Notes: generated by a model from the sequence alone, not told the origin. Shown: positions 15,925 to 25,441, counted from the stretch's first letter. The stretch is 64,000 bases of DNA from Arcticibacter svalbardensis MN12-7 (GCF_000403135.1 NZ_AQPN01000077.1:1-64000), one strand, 5' to 3'. Numbers and translations are program-made.

Positions 15925-18564
15925 ATGAATATCTCTACAACATATAGTCCTATTGAAACAGAAGACAAGTGGTACAGCTACTGGTTAGAAAAAGGTTTTT
16001 TCCATTCTGAACCTGATGAACGTGAGGCCTACACGATTGTGATTCCTCCGCCAAATGTTACCGGTGTTTTACATATGGGGCATATGCTGAACAATACCAT
16101 TCAGGATGTGCTGGTAAGAAGAGCGCGGATGCAGGGTAAAAATGCATGTTGGGTTCCGGGTACAGACCATGCTTCGATAGCTACTGAAGCTAAGGTAGTT
16201 GCCATGCTGAAAGAACGGGGTATTGCCAAGAAAGATCTGAGCAGGGAAGAGTTTTTGAAATATGCCTGGGAGTGGAAAGAGAAATACGGTGGTATTATCC
16301 TGAAGCAACTGGAGAAACTGGGAGCTTCCTGTGATTGGGAAAGGACTCGTTTTACGATGGATGCCGATCTATCGGTAGCTGTTACGGATACGTTTATTCA
16401 TTTATACAATAAGGGATTAATCTATCGTGGGATCCGGATGGTAAACTGGGATCCACAAGGGAAAACAGCGGTTTCGGACGAAGAGGTTATCCGTAAGGAA
16501 GTAAATCAGAAGCTTTATTATATCAAGTATCCGGTTGTGGGTACAGCTGATTTTATTGTCATCGCTACTACGCGGCCGGAAACCATCATGGCAGATAGTG
16601 CAATATGTGTGAATCCTCTTGATGAAAGGTATACGTATTTGAAAGGTAAAAAGGTTATAATTCCTCTGGTGAACAGAGAAATACCTGTTATTGAGGATGA
16701 ATATGTAGAAATGGAATTTGGTACGGGGTGTTTAAAGGTGACTCCGGCGCATGACTTGAATGACTATGAGCTGGGTGTTAAACATAAACTTCCTGTTATT
16801 GATATTTTGAATGATGATGGTACTTTGAATGAAAAGGCCGTTATTCTGGTTGGTGAAGATCGTTTTATAGCACGTAAAAAAATTGCTAAGCTACTTGATG
16901 AAGCTGGCTTACTGGAGAAGGTGGAAGATTATAAATCGCAGGTTGGTTTTTCTGAACGAACTGATGCGGTTATTGAGCCCCGCCTTTCCTTACAGTGGTT
17001 TTGTAAAATGGCCGATATGGCTAAACCGGCACTGGATTATGTGCAGGATGGTGAGGTGAAACTAATTCCGGAAAAGTTTGGTAATACCTACCGTCATTGG
17101 ATGGAAAATGTGAAAGACTGGTGTATTAGTCGCCAGCTTTGGTGGGGACAACGGATTCCTGCCTGGTATAATACGAGCGGGGAATGGGTGGTTGCTGCAA
17201 CAGAGGAAGATGCTGTTTTAGCCTTTAATAAGTTGGGTCAGGTTAGTGAAAACCTGGTTCAGGATGAAGATGTGGTAGACACCTGGTTCTCTTCATGGTT
17301 GTGGCCAATGTCTGTTTTTGACCCATCGGTTTGCGGACACCCGGATGCAAAGGGTAATGCTGATATCAATTATTATTATCCTACAAATGACTTGGTTACT
17401 GCCCCTGAAATCTTGTTTTTCTGGGTAGCACGCATGATCATTGCAGGTCATGAGTTCAGAGGTAAAGCGCCTTTTGAAAACGTATATCTGACTGGTATTG
17501 TACGGGATAAGCTGGGTAGAAAGATGTCTAAATCATTGGGTAATTCTCCTGATCCGATTGAGCTTATCAACCAATATGGCGCAGATGGTGTGCGTGTGGG
17601 GATGCTTCTTTGCTCTCCTGCAGGTAATGACCTGATGTTTGATGTTTCGTATTGTGAACAGGGGCGCAATTTTGCCAACAAGATTTGGAATGCATTTAAG
17701 TTGCTCAAAGGCTGGTCTGAAAATACAGTAACTGTTGAGAATGCGGACAATAAGGTAGCCATCGCCTGGTTTGAGAGTCGTTTTGATGAAGCTTTGGTAG
17801 AAATTGAGAGTCATTTCGCTTCGTATCGTTTGTCTGAGGCTTTAATGGCTATTTATAAATTGGTATGGGATGATTTCTGTTCCTGGTACCTGGAAATGGT
17901 TAAACCTCCTTATCAGCACCCTGCTGATCTTGAAACAGTGGAGGCTACTACTGTTTTCTTCGAGAAAATATTAAAACTGCTTCATCCTTTTATGCCTTTT
18001 CTTACTGAGGAGCTGTGGCATGACGAGATTTTTGGTGCACGTGAGGAAATGGATTGTTGCATCGTGGCAGCGTATCCTAAAACAGCAGCAACAGATGAGA
18101 AGCTTTTGAAGGAGTTTGACGCAATTAAAAAGGTGGTTTCTGAGATTCGTAATATTCGGAACAGTAAACAGATTTCTCCTAAGGACCCTTTGCCTTTAGC
18201 GATTAAATTGAATTCAGAGATTGACTATACCAGTTACCTGTTTATTTTAAATAAACTGGCTAATTTAAGTGAGATCGTTTTTGTTGATGATCAGCCCAAA
18301 GGTGGGGCATCATTTATGACTGGGCGTGATGAGTTTTTTATCAGCCTGGACGGTAATGTTGATCCATTGGTTGAGTTTGACAGGATGTCTAAGGAATTGG
18401 TTTACCTGGAAGGCTTTTTGAATGTAGTGAATAAAAAACTTTCTAATGAACGGTTTGTTCAAAATGCAAAACCTGAAATAGTAGCGAATGAGCAAGCAAA
18501 ACAAGCGGATGCAGAGGCTAAAATTTCTATATTGCGAGAAAGTATTAAAACACTGCAAATTTAA
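15925..18564 (+). CDS. valS: Valyl-tRNA synthetase
   Basis: 879 residues, class I synthetase. The HIGH-type motif HMGH is at 50-53, the KMSKS motif at 533-537, the CP1 editing domain lies between, and a tRNA-binding C-terminal coiled coil spans about 810-879. It charges tRNA-Val and edits Thr-tRNA-Val. The length is normal for the bacterial enzyme. A lipoprotein gene starts 8 nt after its stop and may be co-transcribed. Confidence 0.98.
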   Translation: MNISTTYSPIETEDKWYSYWLEKGFFHSEPDEREAYTIVIPPPNVTGVLHMGHMLNNTIQDVLVRRARMQGKNACWVPGTDHASIATEAKVVAMLKERGIAKKDLSREEFLKYAWEWKEKYGGIILKQLEKLGASCDWERTRFTMDADLSVAVTDTFIHLYNKGLIYRGIRMVNWDPQGKTAVSDEEVIRKEVNQKLYYIKYPVVGTADFIVIATTRPETIMADSAICVNPLDERYTYLKGKKVIIPLVNREIPVIEDEYVEMEFGTGCLKVTPAHDLNDYELGVKHKLPVIDILNDDGTLNEKAVILVGEDRFIARKKIAKLLDEAGLLEKVEDYKSQVGFSERTDAVIEPRLSLQWFCKMADMAKPALDYVQDGEVKLIPEKFGNTYRHWMENVKDWCISRQLWWGQRIPAWYNTSGEWVVAATEEDAVLAFNKLGQVSENLVQDEDVVDTWFSSWLWPMSVFDPSVCGHPDAKGNADINYYYPTNDLVTAPEILFFWVARMIIAGHEFRGKAPFENVYLTGIVRDKLGRKMSKSLGNSPDPIELINQYGADGVRVGMLLCSPAGNDLMFDVSYCEQGRNFANKIWNAFKLLKGWSENTVTVENADNKVAIAWFESRFDEALVEIESHFASYRLSEALMAIYKLVWDDFCSWYLEMVKPPYQHPADLETVEATTVFFEKILKLLHPFMPFLTEELWHDEIFGAREEMDCCIVAAYPKTAATDEKLLKEFDAIKKVVSEIRNIRNSKQISPKDPLPLAIKLNSEIDYTSYLFILNKLANLSEIVFVDDQPKGGASFMTGRDEFFISLDGNVDPLVEFDRMSKELVYLEGFLNVVNKKLSNERFVQNAKPEIVANEQAKQADAEAKISILRESIKTLQI

Positions 18565-18571
18565 TCTGTAT

Positions 18572-19219
18572 ATGAAGCATTCCGTATATTTAGTCGTATT
18601 AGTTGTTCTTTTTGGTTGTCAGCAACAGGGAAAAAATGTGCAGACAAAGAAGAAAGTAAAAGAGGTTGTGGTGGATTCTGCTGTTCTCATTTCATGTGAG
18701 GGGGTAGGGGAGATCAAAATGAATTTTTCTTATGCAGACCTGAAAAATAAAGTAGGAGCCAAGGCCTTAACGGAACATGAAAATTCAGTTTATGGAAAGT
18801 ATACCACAATCTGGGAGAATACGGCTAAACAGTTGAATGTGTATTGGAAACAAAAAAGCCAACCTTTTAAAGCCATTAAATATTTAGAAGTGAGTAGTCC
18901 GGATTCCCCTTATGAAACTCAGGATTCCTTGCGGATTGGTTTAGACTTGCGGAGTCTGGTGAATAAGAATGGGAATATGCCATTGACTTTCAGGAACTTT
19001 TATGCGCAGGAAAATAGCGGACTTGTAACTAGTTTTAATGGAGGAACACTCGAGAAAAATAATCCTTGTGTAGCGGGTGTATTAGAGTGGACCAGTCAGG
19101 AGAATGTATATAAAGCAGATTACGATGCTTTTAAAAAGCAGGAAATAGTTGAATCTTACGAAAAGATCCTGGATCATATTGAAGTACGTCTGAGTAGTAT
19201 CAGAGTATTAAGTAAATGA
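18572..19219 (+). CDS. Lipoprotein, paralogue 1 of a tandem pair
   Basis: 215 residues from the ATG at 18572. The frame is open from 18488, but that extension overlaps valS and would bury the signal peptide. It has a type II signal peptide MKHSVYLVVLVVLFGC with lipobox LFGC. The mature part has no known domain; it shares a run of motifs with the next gene: CxGxGEI, VGAKxL, IWxxxAK, WKxKxxPF and a conserved NNPCVAGVL/DLPCFNGVL near the end. Function unknown; it is periplasm-facing or surface-exposed. Confidence 0.8.
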   Translation: MKHSVYLVVLVVLFGCQQQGKNVQTKKKVKEVVVDSAVLISCEGVGEIKMNFSYADLKNKVGAKALTEHENSVYGKYTTIWENTAKQLNVYWKQKSQPFKAIKYLEVSSPDSPYETQDSLRIGLDLRSLVNKNGNMPLTFRNFYAQENSGLVTSFNGGTLEKNNPCVAGVLEWTSQENVYKADYDAFKKQEIVESYEKILDHIEVRLSSIRVLSK

Positions 19220-19240
19220 TGAATTTTAAATTAAGATTTT

Positions 19241-19888
19241 ATGAAACGATTGTTATACCTGCCTCTATTGTTTCTTTTTTCATGTACAAATAATTCGACT
19301 CAGAAGTTACCTTCAATTGCAGGATTGGGTGAATCAGACTTAAAGAATTCTTCCGAAATAACATGTTGGGGAATTGGTGAAATTGAATTGGAGGACTCAT
19401 ATGCCATTCTGGTTGAAAAGGTTGGAGCGAAAAATTTAAAACAAGATTCCCTTTTTGAAGAAGGGGTCTTCCAAGGGATGGTGACCTCTATTTGGAAAGG
19501 TAATGCTAAAGAGATTGTTGTGCATTGGAAAGAGAAAAAAGCACCTTTTATAACAATTGAGGCATTGGAGATTGCTCATCCTTCGTCTGTGTATCACTTT
19601 ATAAATGGCATCAGGATAGGTACAACACTTTCTGAACTAGTTAAGCTAAACGGAGGAAAGGATTTTTCTTTATGGGGCTTCGGTTGGGATCACGGGGGAA
19701 GAATTAAAGATTTCGATAATGGCTCACTTTCAGGTGATCTGCCCTGTTTTAATGGGGTGTTAGCATTGCCAGATGCTGCTATAAAAGAAAAAGAGTTAAT
19801 GGGTGACCGGTTAATTCAAGCCTCTACTATTTTGTTAACTACATATGATCCGGCTCTAGTTAACATCCAGGTTAAAAATGTTGGCTAA
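19241..19888 (+). CDS. Lipoprotein, paralogue 2 of a tandem pair
   Basis: 215 residues, the same length as its neighbour. Type II signal peptide MKRLLYLPLLFLFSC. Shared motifs with paralogue 1 are spaced alike, indicating a tandem duplication; identity is low to moderate, so the duplication is old. No enzymatic motif is seen. Its 3' end overlaps the convergent HsdR-N gene by 4 nt. Confidence 0.8.
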   Translation: MKRLLYLPLLFLFSCTNNSTQKLPSIAGLGESDLKNSSEITCWGIGEIELEDSYAILVEKVGAKNLKQDSLFEEGVFQGMVTSIWKGNAKEIVVHWKEKKAPFITIEALEIAHPSSVYHFINGIRIGTTLSELVKLNGGKDFSLWGFGWDHGGRIKDFDNGSLSGDLPCFNGVLALPDAAIKEKELMGDRLIQASTILLTTYDPALVNIQVKNVG

Positions 19889-20349
19889 TTGAGATCCGTA
19901 TAGTGCGGAAGACTCTCAAGAAAAGTATAACTCTTATGCTCAAAGTCGATCTGACAATAGTAATGGTTTAATCCATTGGTTACTGCTAATAATGGAATAC
20001 GATGTATGATATTATATCTTGCAATCTGATCAAAAACCTTTTGATCTATCTTAACTCCAGGAGCTTTACATTCGATTAATAGTATTTTCTGTCCCGATGA
20101 ATTATAGGCAATAAGGTCTGTCCTTTTTTGTAACGTATTCAATTTTAGTCCCCCTTCTAATTTAATAAGTGATTTGGGATAGCCTTTTTCCTGAATGATA
20201 TACTGAACGATATGTTGCCTTACCCATTCTTCAGGTGTTAATACCAGGAACTTTTTCCTTATATCATCGAAAATATAGTTGGTGTCTTTTATCTGTTTTA
20301 TTTTAAACGGATATACAGGTAGATTGAGTTTAACAGGATCAAATTGCAC
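19885..20349 (-). CDS. Stand-alone HsdR N-terminal (PD-(D/E)xK nuclease-like) domain protein
   Basis: 154 residues, GTG start at 20349. It carries the type I restriction HsdR N-terminal fold with nuclease residues in order: Asp78 in KRTDLIAY and Glu93/Lys95 in LIECKAP. It lacks the helicase and any HsdM or HsdS partner. Similar solo proteins occur widely in Bacteroidetes beside holA, so a housekeeping DNA-processing role is more likely than restriction, but none is known. Upstream, CAATTTTG ends 4 nt before the GTG, suggesting a leaderless mRNA. Confidence 0.8.
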   Translation of the reverse strand: MQFDPVKLNLPVYPFKIKQIKDTNYIFDDIRKKFLVLTPEEWVRQHIVQYIIQEKGYPKSLIKLEGGLKLNTLQKRTDLIAYNSSGQKILLIECKAPGVKIDQKVFDQIARYNIIHRIPLLAVTNGLNHYYCQIDFEHKSYTFLESLPHYTDLN

Positions 20350-20417
20350 GTTTCAAAATTGGTAAAAAAAAATGATTTTTCAGCTTTGCCAATTCTGATG
20401 TATCTTAGCCTTATTCT

Positions 20418-21446
20418 ATGACGGCTTCCGCATTATTAAATGATCTTAAGGCACGCAAGTTTAAGCCTGTTTATCTTTTCCATGGAGAGGAAGCGTATTA
20501 TATTGATCTTTTTAGTGATTATATAGAGAAGAACTTGCTTTCCGACGCAGAAAAGGGGTTTAACCAGACTGTTTTTTATGGAAGGGATGTCGACATGATG
20601 ACGGTATTGAACTCTGCAAAGCGTTATCCGATGATGAGTGAGTTTCAACTTGTGTTGATTAAAGAAGCACAGGATATGAAATGGGGCAAGGATACGGATG
20701 ATAAGAAAAGTCAGGACCCGTTACTAGCTTATCTGGAGCGTCCGCTGGCGAGTACTATTCTGGTATTTTGTTATAAACACGATAAGTTCGATAAGAGACG
20801 GAAGTCCTATAAAGCTTTTGAAAAGGCGGGTGTGGCTTTTGAATCTGCCTCTATTTACGACAATAAAGTACCAGGCTGGGTAGAAGATTATGTAAGGGAA
20901 AAGGCGTACAGAATGAATCCTCGCGCCTCTGCGATGATCGCAGATTATTTAGGAACCGACCTTTCCAAGATTTCCAATGAGCTGGATAAATTAATGCTCA
21001 ATATTCCCAAGGGAAATGAAATTACTGCAGAAGATGTACAGGATAATATTGGGATTAGTAAGGAGTATAATGTTTTTGAGCTACAGACTGCTTTAGCGAA
21101 AAGGAATGTAATTAAGGCCAGTCAGATTATTACTTATTTTGCTTCGAATCCAAAGTCTAACCCTATACAATTGATTATAGGTGCATTGAATACCTGGTTT
21201 ACCCGGATTTTGAAGTTCCATTATATAACGGATAAGAGTCAGCAAAATGTGGCTAAAGTGCTGAGTGTAAATCCATACTTTGTAAAAGACTTTGAAATGG
21301 CGGCTAAAAACTATGAGTTGGGTAAAGTATTTGATATCATTAGCTTGTTGCGGGAATACGACTTGAAGACCAAAGGAGTGGATTCTACAGGTAATACAGA
21401 TAATGGTGAGTTAATGAAGGAATTGGTTTACAAAATCATTCATTAA
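20418..21446 (+). CDS. holA: DNA polymerase III delta subunit
   Basis: 342 residues, the normal HolA size. N-terminal PVYLFHGEEAYYIDLF and central DLSKISNELDKLMLN are family hallmarks. It is the clamp-loader wrench subunit that opens the beta clamp. Divergent from the HsdR-N gene. No intrinsic terminator was identified in the 160-nt gap after it. Confidence 0.95.
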   Translation: MTASALLNDLKARKFKPVYLFHGEEAYYIDLFSDYIEKNLLSDAEKGFNQTVFYGRDVDMMTVLNSAKRYPMMSEFQLVLIKEAQDMKWGKDTDDKKSQDPLLAYLERPLASTILVFCYKHDKFDKRRKSYKAFEKAGVAFESASIYDNKVPGWVEDYVREKAYRMNPRASAMIADYLGTDLSKISNELDKLMLNIPKGNEITAEDVQDNIGISKEYNVFELQTALAKRNVIKASQIITYFASNPKSNPIQLIIGALNTWFTRILKFHYITDKSQQNVAKVLSVNPYFVKDFEMAAKNYELGKVFDIISLLREYDLKTKGVDSTGNTDNGELMKELVYKIIH

Positions 21447-21606
21447 ACTAGTTCTGCACTAAGACTATCTTTATGTTCATGAATCTGCAAAAAGACTGCT
21501 CCTAATTTCTTTAGGTAAATAAGAGGATCAATGCGTATGTATTACTCTTGCAATCTTAAGAATTTTTTTTTGAACCAGTTTTGTAAAAATTAAAGCTAAC
21601 TAAGGC

Positions 21607-22938
21607 CTAATTGAAGAGTAGTCTTTCTCCCATTTTTAGTTCATTGAAGTTGCCCTGATCATAAGCTAAATGTCCGGATACGATAGTATGAGTGACAGAT
21701 GATCCGAAAGTATGTCCCTCGAAAGGACTCCACTGACATTGAGAAAGGAGATTTGATTTTGTTACCTGATTGCTTTTATTCAGGTCAACGAGTACCAGAT
21801 CGGCCCAATAGCCTTCCCTAATAAATCCTCTTTTTTTTACATTAAAACAAATGGCAGGATGATGTGCCATTTTCTCCACGACTTTCTCTAATTGAATTTT
21901 TCCTTCCTTGACCAGATCAAGCATGGCTGTAAGTGCATGCTGCACTAATGGGCCACCTGAAGGTGCATGGGAATAGTCCTGGCTTTTTTCTTCAATGGTA
22001 TGCGGTGCATGGTCCGTAGCAATGATATCTATTCTATTATCCAGGACCGCTTGCAGAATAGCATCCCGATCGGTTACCGTTTTAATAGCAGGGTTCCATT
22101 TTATCCAGTTTCCTTTTGCTGCGTAATCCTGATCAGAGAACCAGAGATGATGAATACAGGCTTCCGCAGTGATGCGTTTTTCATGAAGAGGCAAGGTGTT
22201 TTCGAAAAGGCTGGTTTCAATTGCAGTCGAGATATGCAGTACATGCAAACGGGTGTTGTGTTTTTTTGCAAGTGTTACTGCGCGTGAGGATGATTTGTAA
22301 CAAGCTTCAGCACTACGGATCAAAGGGTGCATCCATGGTTCTAAATGCTCACCATACTTTGCTTTAAATATCTCCAGGTTATTCCTGATGGTACCTTCAT
22401 CTTCGCAATGTGTTGCTATCAGCATAGGAGTGGAAGAGAATAAGGCTTCCAATGTTTTTTCGTCATCAACAAGCATATTTCCTGTAGAAGAACCCATGAA
22501 TACTTTGATGCCACATACATCTCTTGCATTGGTAACCAGCACTTCTTCCAGATTCGTATTGGTAGCACCCATGAAAAAGGAGTAGTTTGCCAGGGAATGT
22601 TTTGCACCAATGGCATATTTATCGGCTAGCAGTTGTTGGGTAACGGTATTGGGCACGGTATTGGGCATCTCCATAAAGGAGGTGATGCCACCTGCAACAG
22701 CAGCCCTGCTTTCGGAGTAGATGGTCGCTTTATGGGTTAAACCAGGTTCACGGAAGTGGACCTGATCGTCTATACAACCGGGTAAAAGATGTAATCCTTC
22801 TGCATTAATTTCAAGATCTGCTTTACGTTCTATTGCTTCATTGATTTGTTCAATGAAGCCGTTTTTGATAAAAACATCGGCTTGAAAGGTCTTGCCTTCA
22901 TTGACGAGGGTAGCAGATTTGATGAGAATAGATGACAT
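21607..22938 (-). CDS. pyrC: Dihydroorotase
   Basis: 443 residues, amidohydrolase family. The metal-binding motif reads DDQVHFREPG at 57-66: the first His of the usual HxH is Gln59, a variant I recall as common in Bacteroidetes. KVFMGSSTGNMLVD and the catalytic Asp in ATDHAPHT are present. It cyclises carbamoyl-aspartate to dihydroorotate in pyrimidine synthesis. An allantoinase or hydantoinase activity is the main alternative. Monocistronic, divergent from the DEAD-box gene. Confidence 0.9.
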   Translation of the reverse strand: MSSILIKSATLVNEGKTFQADVFIKNGFIEQINEAIERKADLEINAEGLHLLPGCIDDQVHFREPGLTHKATIYSESRAAVAGGITSFMEMPNTVPNTVTQQLLADKYAIGAKHSLANYSFFMGATNTNLEEVLVTNARDVCGIKVFMGSSTGNMLVDDEKTLEALFSSTPMLIATHCEDEGTIRNNLEIFKAKYGEHLEPWMHPLIRSAEACYKSSSRAVTLAKKHNTRLHVLHISTAIETSLFENTLPLHEKRITAEACIHHLWFSDQDYAAKGNWIKWNPAIKTVTDRDAILQAVLDNRIDIIATDHAPHTIEEKSQDYSHAPSGGPLVQHALTAMLDLVKEGKIQLEKVVEKMAHHPAICFNVKKRGFIREGYWADLVLVDLNKSNQVTKSNLLSQCQWSPFEGHTFGSSVTHTIVSGHLAYDQGNFNELKMGERLLFN

Positions 22939-23007
22939 ATATAGAAAGATTATTAAAAGCGAAGTTAAGCAATTATCAATCAGTGGGCATTGGTCGTAAC
23001 TAAATAG

Positions 23008-23015
23008 TATCTTTG
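23008..23015 (+). promoter_or_regulatory. -7 element of the DEAD-box gene, probably leaderless
   Basis: Perfect TATCTTTG ending exactly 4 nt before the ATG at 23020. TTGG at 22990 may serve as the upstream element. Confidence 0.55.
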
Positions 23016-23019
23016 CTGA

Positions 23020-24378
23020 ATGCCTTCTTTCGAAGATTTTAAATTAAACCGGCAAATTTTGAATGCAATTGCCGATGCTGGGTATACGGAACCAACGCCA
23101 ATACAACAGAAAGCAATCATGCCAATTCTTTCTGGTCAGGATATTATGGGTATTGCACAGACTGGTACCGGTAAAACGGCAGCCTATGTTTTGCCTATTC
23201 TCATGAAGCTTAAATATGCTCAGGGAACAGATGCTCGCGCCTTAATACTTGCTCCTACCCGGGAGTTAGCGATGCAGATTGAACAAAATATAAAAGAATT
23301 TGCGAAATATACCGATCTGCGTACGGTAGTGATTTATGGTGGATTGGGACCAAAGACTCAGATTGAGCAAATTGCTGCCGGACTGGATATTTTAGTAGCA
23401 AGTCCCGGTCGTTTTCTTGATCTCTATCTGGAAGGACATATTTCTACCAAGTTTTTGCAGTTTCTGGTTATAGATGAAGCGGATAAAATGATGGATATGG
23501 GATTTATAGGATCTATCCACCGGATCCTGGAAGTCGTTCCCCGCAAACGTCAGAACCTATTGTTCTCTGCAACTATGAGTGAACTGGTACATAAGATCTC
23601 GGGTGACTTTTTGAAGTTTCCTACTATCGTAGCGGTTGATCAATCAGCTACTCCAGCGGAAACAGTGAGGCAGTTGATCTATTATGTGCCCAACTTAAAA
23701 ACAAAAATCAATTTACTGCAGCATCTGCTTAAGAATGTGGAGGAGTTTCATAAGATCATGATCTTTTGTAAAACCAAAACTGTAGCAGATAATATCTTTA
23801 GCTACCTGAAGAGGAGACATGGGGAAGATCAGGTTAAAGTTATTCATGCCAATAAGGGACAGAATACACGGATAAACTCTATTAATGCATTCAAGGAAGG
23901 TGAAATTAGAATTCTGGTTGCAACAGATGTGGCTTCCAGGGGGATTGATGTAACGAATGTGAGTCATGTAATTAATTTTGATGTGCCGATCATTATTGAA
24001 GACTATGTGCATCGGATTGGTCGTACCGGTCGTGCTTTGAGTACCGGAGATGCGATCACTTTTTGTAATGAAGCTGAGCATTATTATGTGCGGAAGATTG
24101 AAAAGCTAATCAGGCAGCAAATTCCTAAGGCGGAGATTCCTGAAGGTGTTTTTATCGAAGAGACCCCTTATGAGGAAAAGCAGTTTATTGCCAAGGAGAT
24201 AGATTTACAGAAAAGAAAGGATGATCCTGATTTTAAGGGTGCCTTTCATGAAAAGAAGTTCGCTATAGCCGCTAAGCTAAAAGCTGAAAGAGGTTATCAG
24301 GGAGGCGGCTCAGGTGGTAAGAGTTCGGGAGGAAAGTCACCTAAACATCACTCTTCTCGAGGGGGTAAAAAAAGATAA
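23020..24378 (+). CDS. DEAD-box RNA helicase (RhlE-like)
   Basis: 452 residues. Motifs in order: Q motif PTPIQQKAI, Walker A AQTGTGKTAA, PTREL, DEAD in VIDEADKMMD, SAT, and motif VI HRIGRTGR. The C-terminal tail is basic and Gly/Ser/Lys-rich (about 425-452), as in RhlE/CsdA-type helicases that bind structured RNA. Likely role: ribosome assembly or RNA turnover, often cold-related. Its stop overlaps the next start (TAATG). Confidence 0.95.
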   Translation: MPSFEDFKLNRQILNAIADAGYTEPTPIQQKAIMPILSGQDIMGIAQTGTGKTAAYVLPILMKLKYAQGTDARALILAPTRELAMQIEQNIKEFAKYTDLRTVVIYGGLGPKTQIEQIAAGLDILVASPGRFLDLYLEGHISTKFLQFLVIDEADKMMDMGFIGSIHRILEVVPRKRQNLLFSATMSELVHKISGDFLKFPTIVAVDQSATPAETVRQLIYYVPNLKTKINLLQHLLKNVEEFHKIMIFCKTKTVADNIFSYLKRRHGEDQVKVIHANKGQNTRINSINAFKEGEIRILVATDVASRGIDVTNVSHVINFDVPIIIEDYVHRIGRTGRALSTGDAITFCNEAEHYYVRKIEKLIRQQIPKAEIPEGVFIEETPYEEKQFIAKEIDLQKRKDDPDFKGAFHEKKFAIAAKLKAERGYQGGGSGGKSSGGKSPKHHSSRGGKKR

Positions 24379-24632
24379 TGGCTATAAGGTTAACCCCTTT
24401 AAATATTACTTCTTCTGCTTTGCTGGTTACCATTGGATACACCTTTTTAGATGCTGAGCAAACCACTGGATATAGCCTCAGCATCTGGTTATTGTTCAGC
24501 CTTTTTTTTCTCAGCACCTGCTCTGATATTCTTTTTAGGGGAACAATTAAAGATTTAAAACGTATTTGGTTGATAGAACTGCTCTTTGTTGTTCTGATTG
24601 CAGCATTAACGCTTTTGTTAAAGCGTATTTAA
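24378..24632 (+). CDS. Small membrane protein, function unknown
   Basis: 84 residues, ATG overlapping the helicase stop by 1 nt. Hydrophobic segments at about 10-24, 33-50 and 63-80 with a basic loop KDLKRIW between the last two. No family recognised. Translationally coupled to the DEAD-box gene. Confidence 0.65.
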   Translation: MAIRLTPLNITSSALLVTIGYTFLDAEQTTGYSLSIWLLFSLFFLSTCSDILFRGTIKDLKRIWLIELLFVVLIAALTLLLKRI

Positions 24633-24682
24633 GGAAAAACAGTCATGGGTATGTTCTCCTGATTGTAATGTAAAATATAGAG

Positions 24683-25012
24683 ATGAAAAAAGCAGAAATC
24701 AAAATTACGGTAGAGTTAGACGACAATAATGTGCCTGAAAATATAACCTGGGAATCTACAGATGCAGAGACTCAGGAACGGTTAGCAGCAAAAGCGATGA
24801 TGCTTTCCTTATGGGATCATAATTATAAAAATGCGTTGCGGATTGATCTATGGACGAAAGAGATGCCAGTAGATGAGATGAAGCGCTTTTTCTATGAGAC
24901 CTTGCAGACGATGGCCGACAGCTTTCTCAGGGCTACAGGAGAGACAAATATTGTGGAAGATCTCCGCGATTATTGTGCGCATTTTGCAGAGAAAATGGAG
25001 ATTAAACAATAG
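24683..25012 (+). CDS. gldC: Gliding motility protein GldC
   Basis: 109 residues. The opening MKKAEIKITVELDDNNVPENI, followed by WDHNYKNALRIDLWTKEMPVDEMK, matches GldC of Flavobacterium johnsoniae. GldC is a small cytosolic protein whose loss reduces spreading. It is conserved in many non-gliding Bacteroidetes, so its presence here is not proof of gliding. The short upstream gap suggests cotranscription with the helicase and the small membrane protein. Confidence 0.92.
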   Translation: MKKAEIKITVELDDNNVPENITWESTDAETQERLAAKAMMLSLWDHNYKNALRIDLWTKEMPVDEMKRFFYETLQTMADSFLRATGETNIVEDLRDYCAHFAEKMEIKQ

Positions 25013-25017
25013 GTTTG
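25010..25017 (+). promoter_or_regulatory. Possible -7 element of the 134-residue membrane protein
   Basis: TAGGTTTG, matching TAnnTTTG, overlaps the gldC stop. TTTG lies at 24983-24986. ATG follows 19 nt downstream. Confidence 0.4.
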
Positions 25018-25036
25018 TCCTGTTTTAAACGTTATC

Positions 25037-25441
25037 ATGAAATCAAAAAATTATTTCGGTCTTTGTGGTTCATTCCTGGTAATTTCAGGAGCGTTGAGCC
25101 CTTTAATTCATATTCCAGTAATAGGAAACTGGAATTACCTGGATTTGCATACTGGTTTAGCAACCGTCGTATTAATTATTGCTGCTATTGGAGTATTTGC
25201 TTCCTTATCCGGACGTAGTGGATTATTAAAGTTTTTAGGCTGGGCAGAATTGGTTCTGGTGCTTTTAACCCTTTCCGCTGTATATTTTAAAGTAAATGAC
25301 TCATTCAGTTTCATTCCACTTAAGAGCTTAACCCGGGTAGCCGTAGGCCTTGTGCATTATAAATGGTTGGGATGGGCACTATTAGCCCTTGGTTCGGTTG
25401 TAATGATTGCCTCTGGATCATCAGGAAAGAAGAAAATTTAG
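25037..25441 (+). CDS. Four-TM membrane protein, function unknown
   Basis: 134 residues with about four hydrophobic segments (8-28, 40-60, 66-86, 108-128) and short loops. No conserved catalytic residue. Its 3' end overlaps the convergent alkyltransferase gene by 4 nt. No family recognised. Confidence 0.7.
   Translation: MKSKNYFGLCGSFLVISGALSPLIHIPVIGNWNYLDLHTGLATVVLIIAAIGVFASLSGRSGLLKFLGWAELVLVLLTLSAVYFKVNDSFSFIPLKSLTRVAVGLVHYKWLGWALLALGSVVMIASGSSGKKKI

Noticed and set aside
18488-18571. N-terminal extension of the first lipoprotein
   Set aside because: It overlaps valS and would bury a clear lipoprotein signal peptide that starts at 18572.
19885-20349. Remnant of a type I restriction system
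   Set aside because: Nuclease residues and length are intact, no hsdM/hsdS debris is present, and the surroundings are housekeeping genes.
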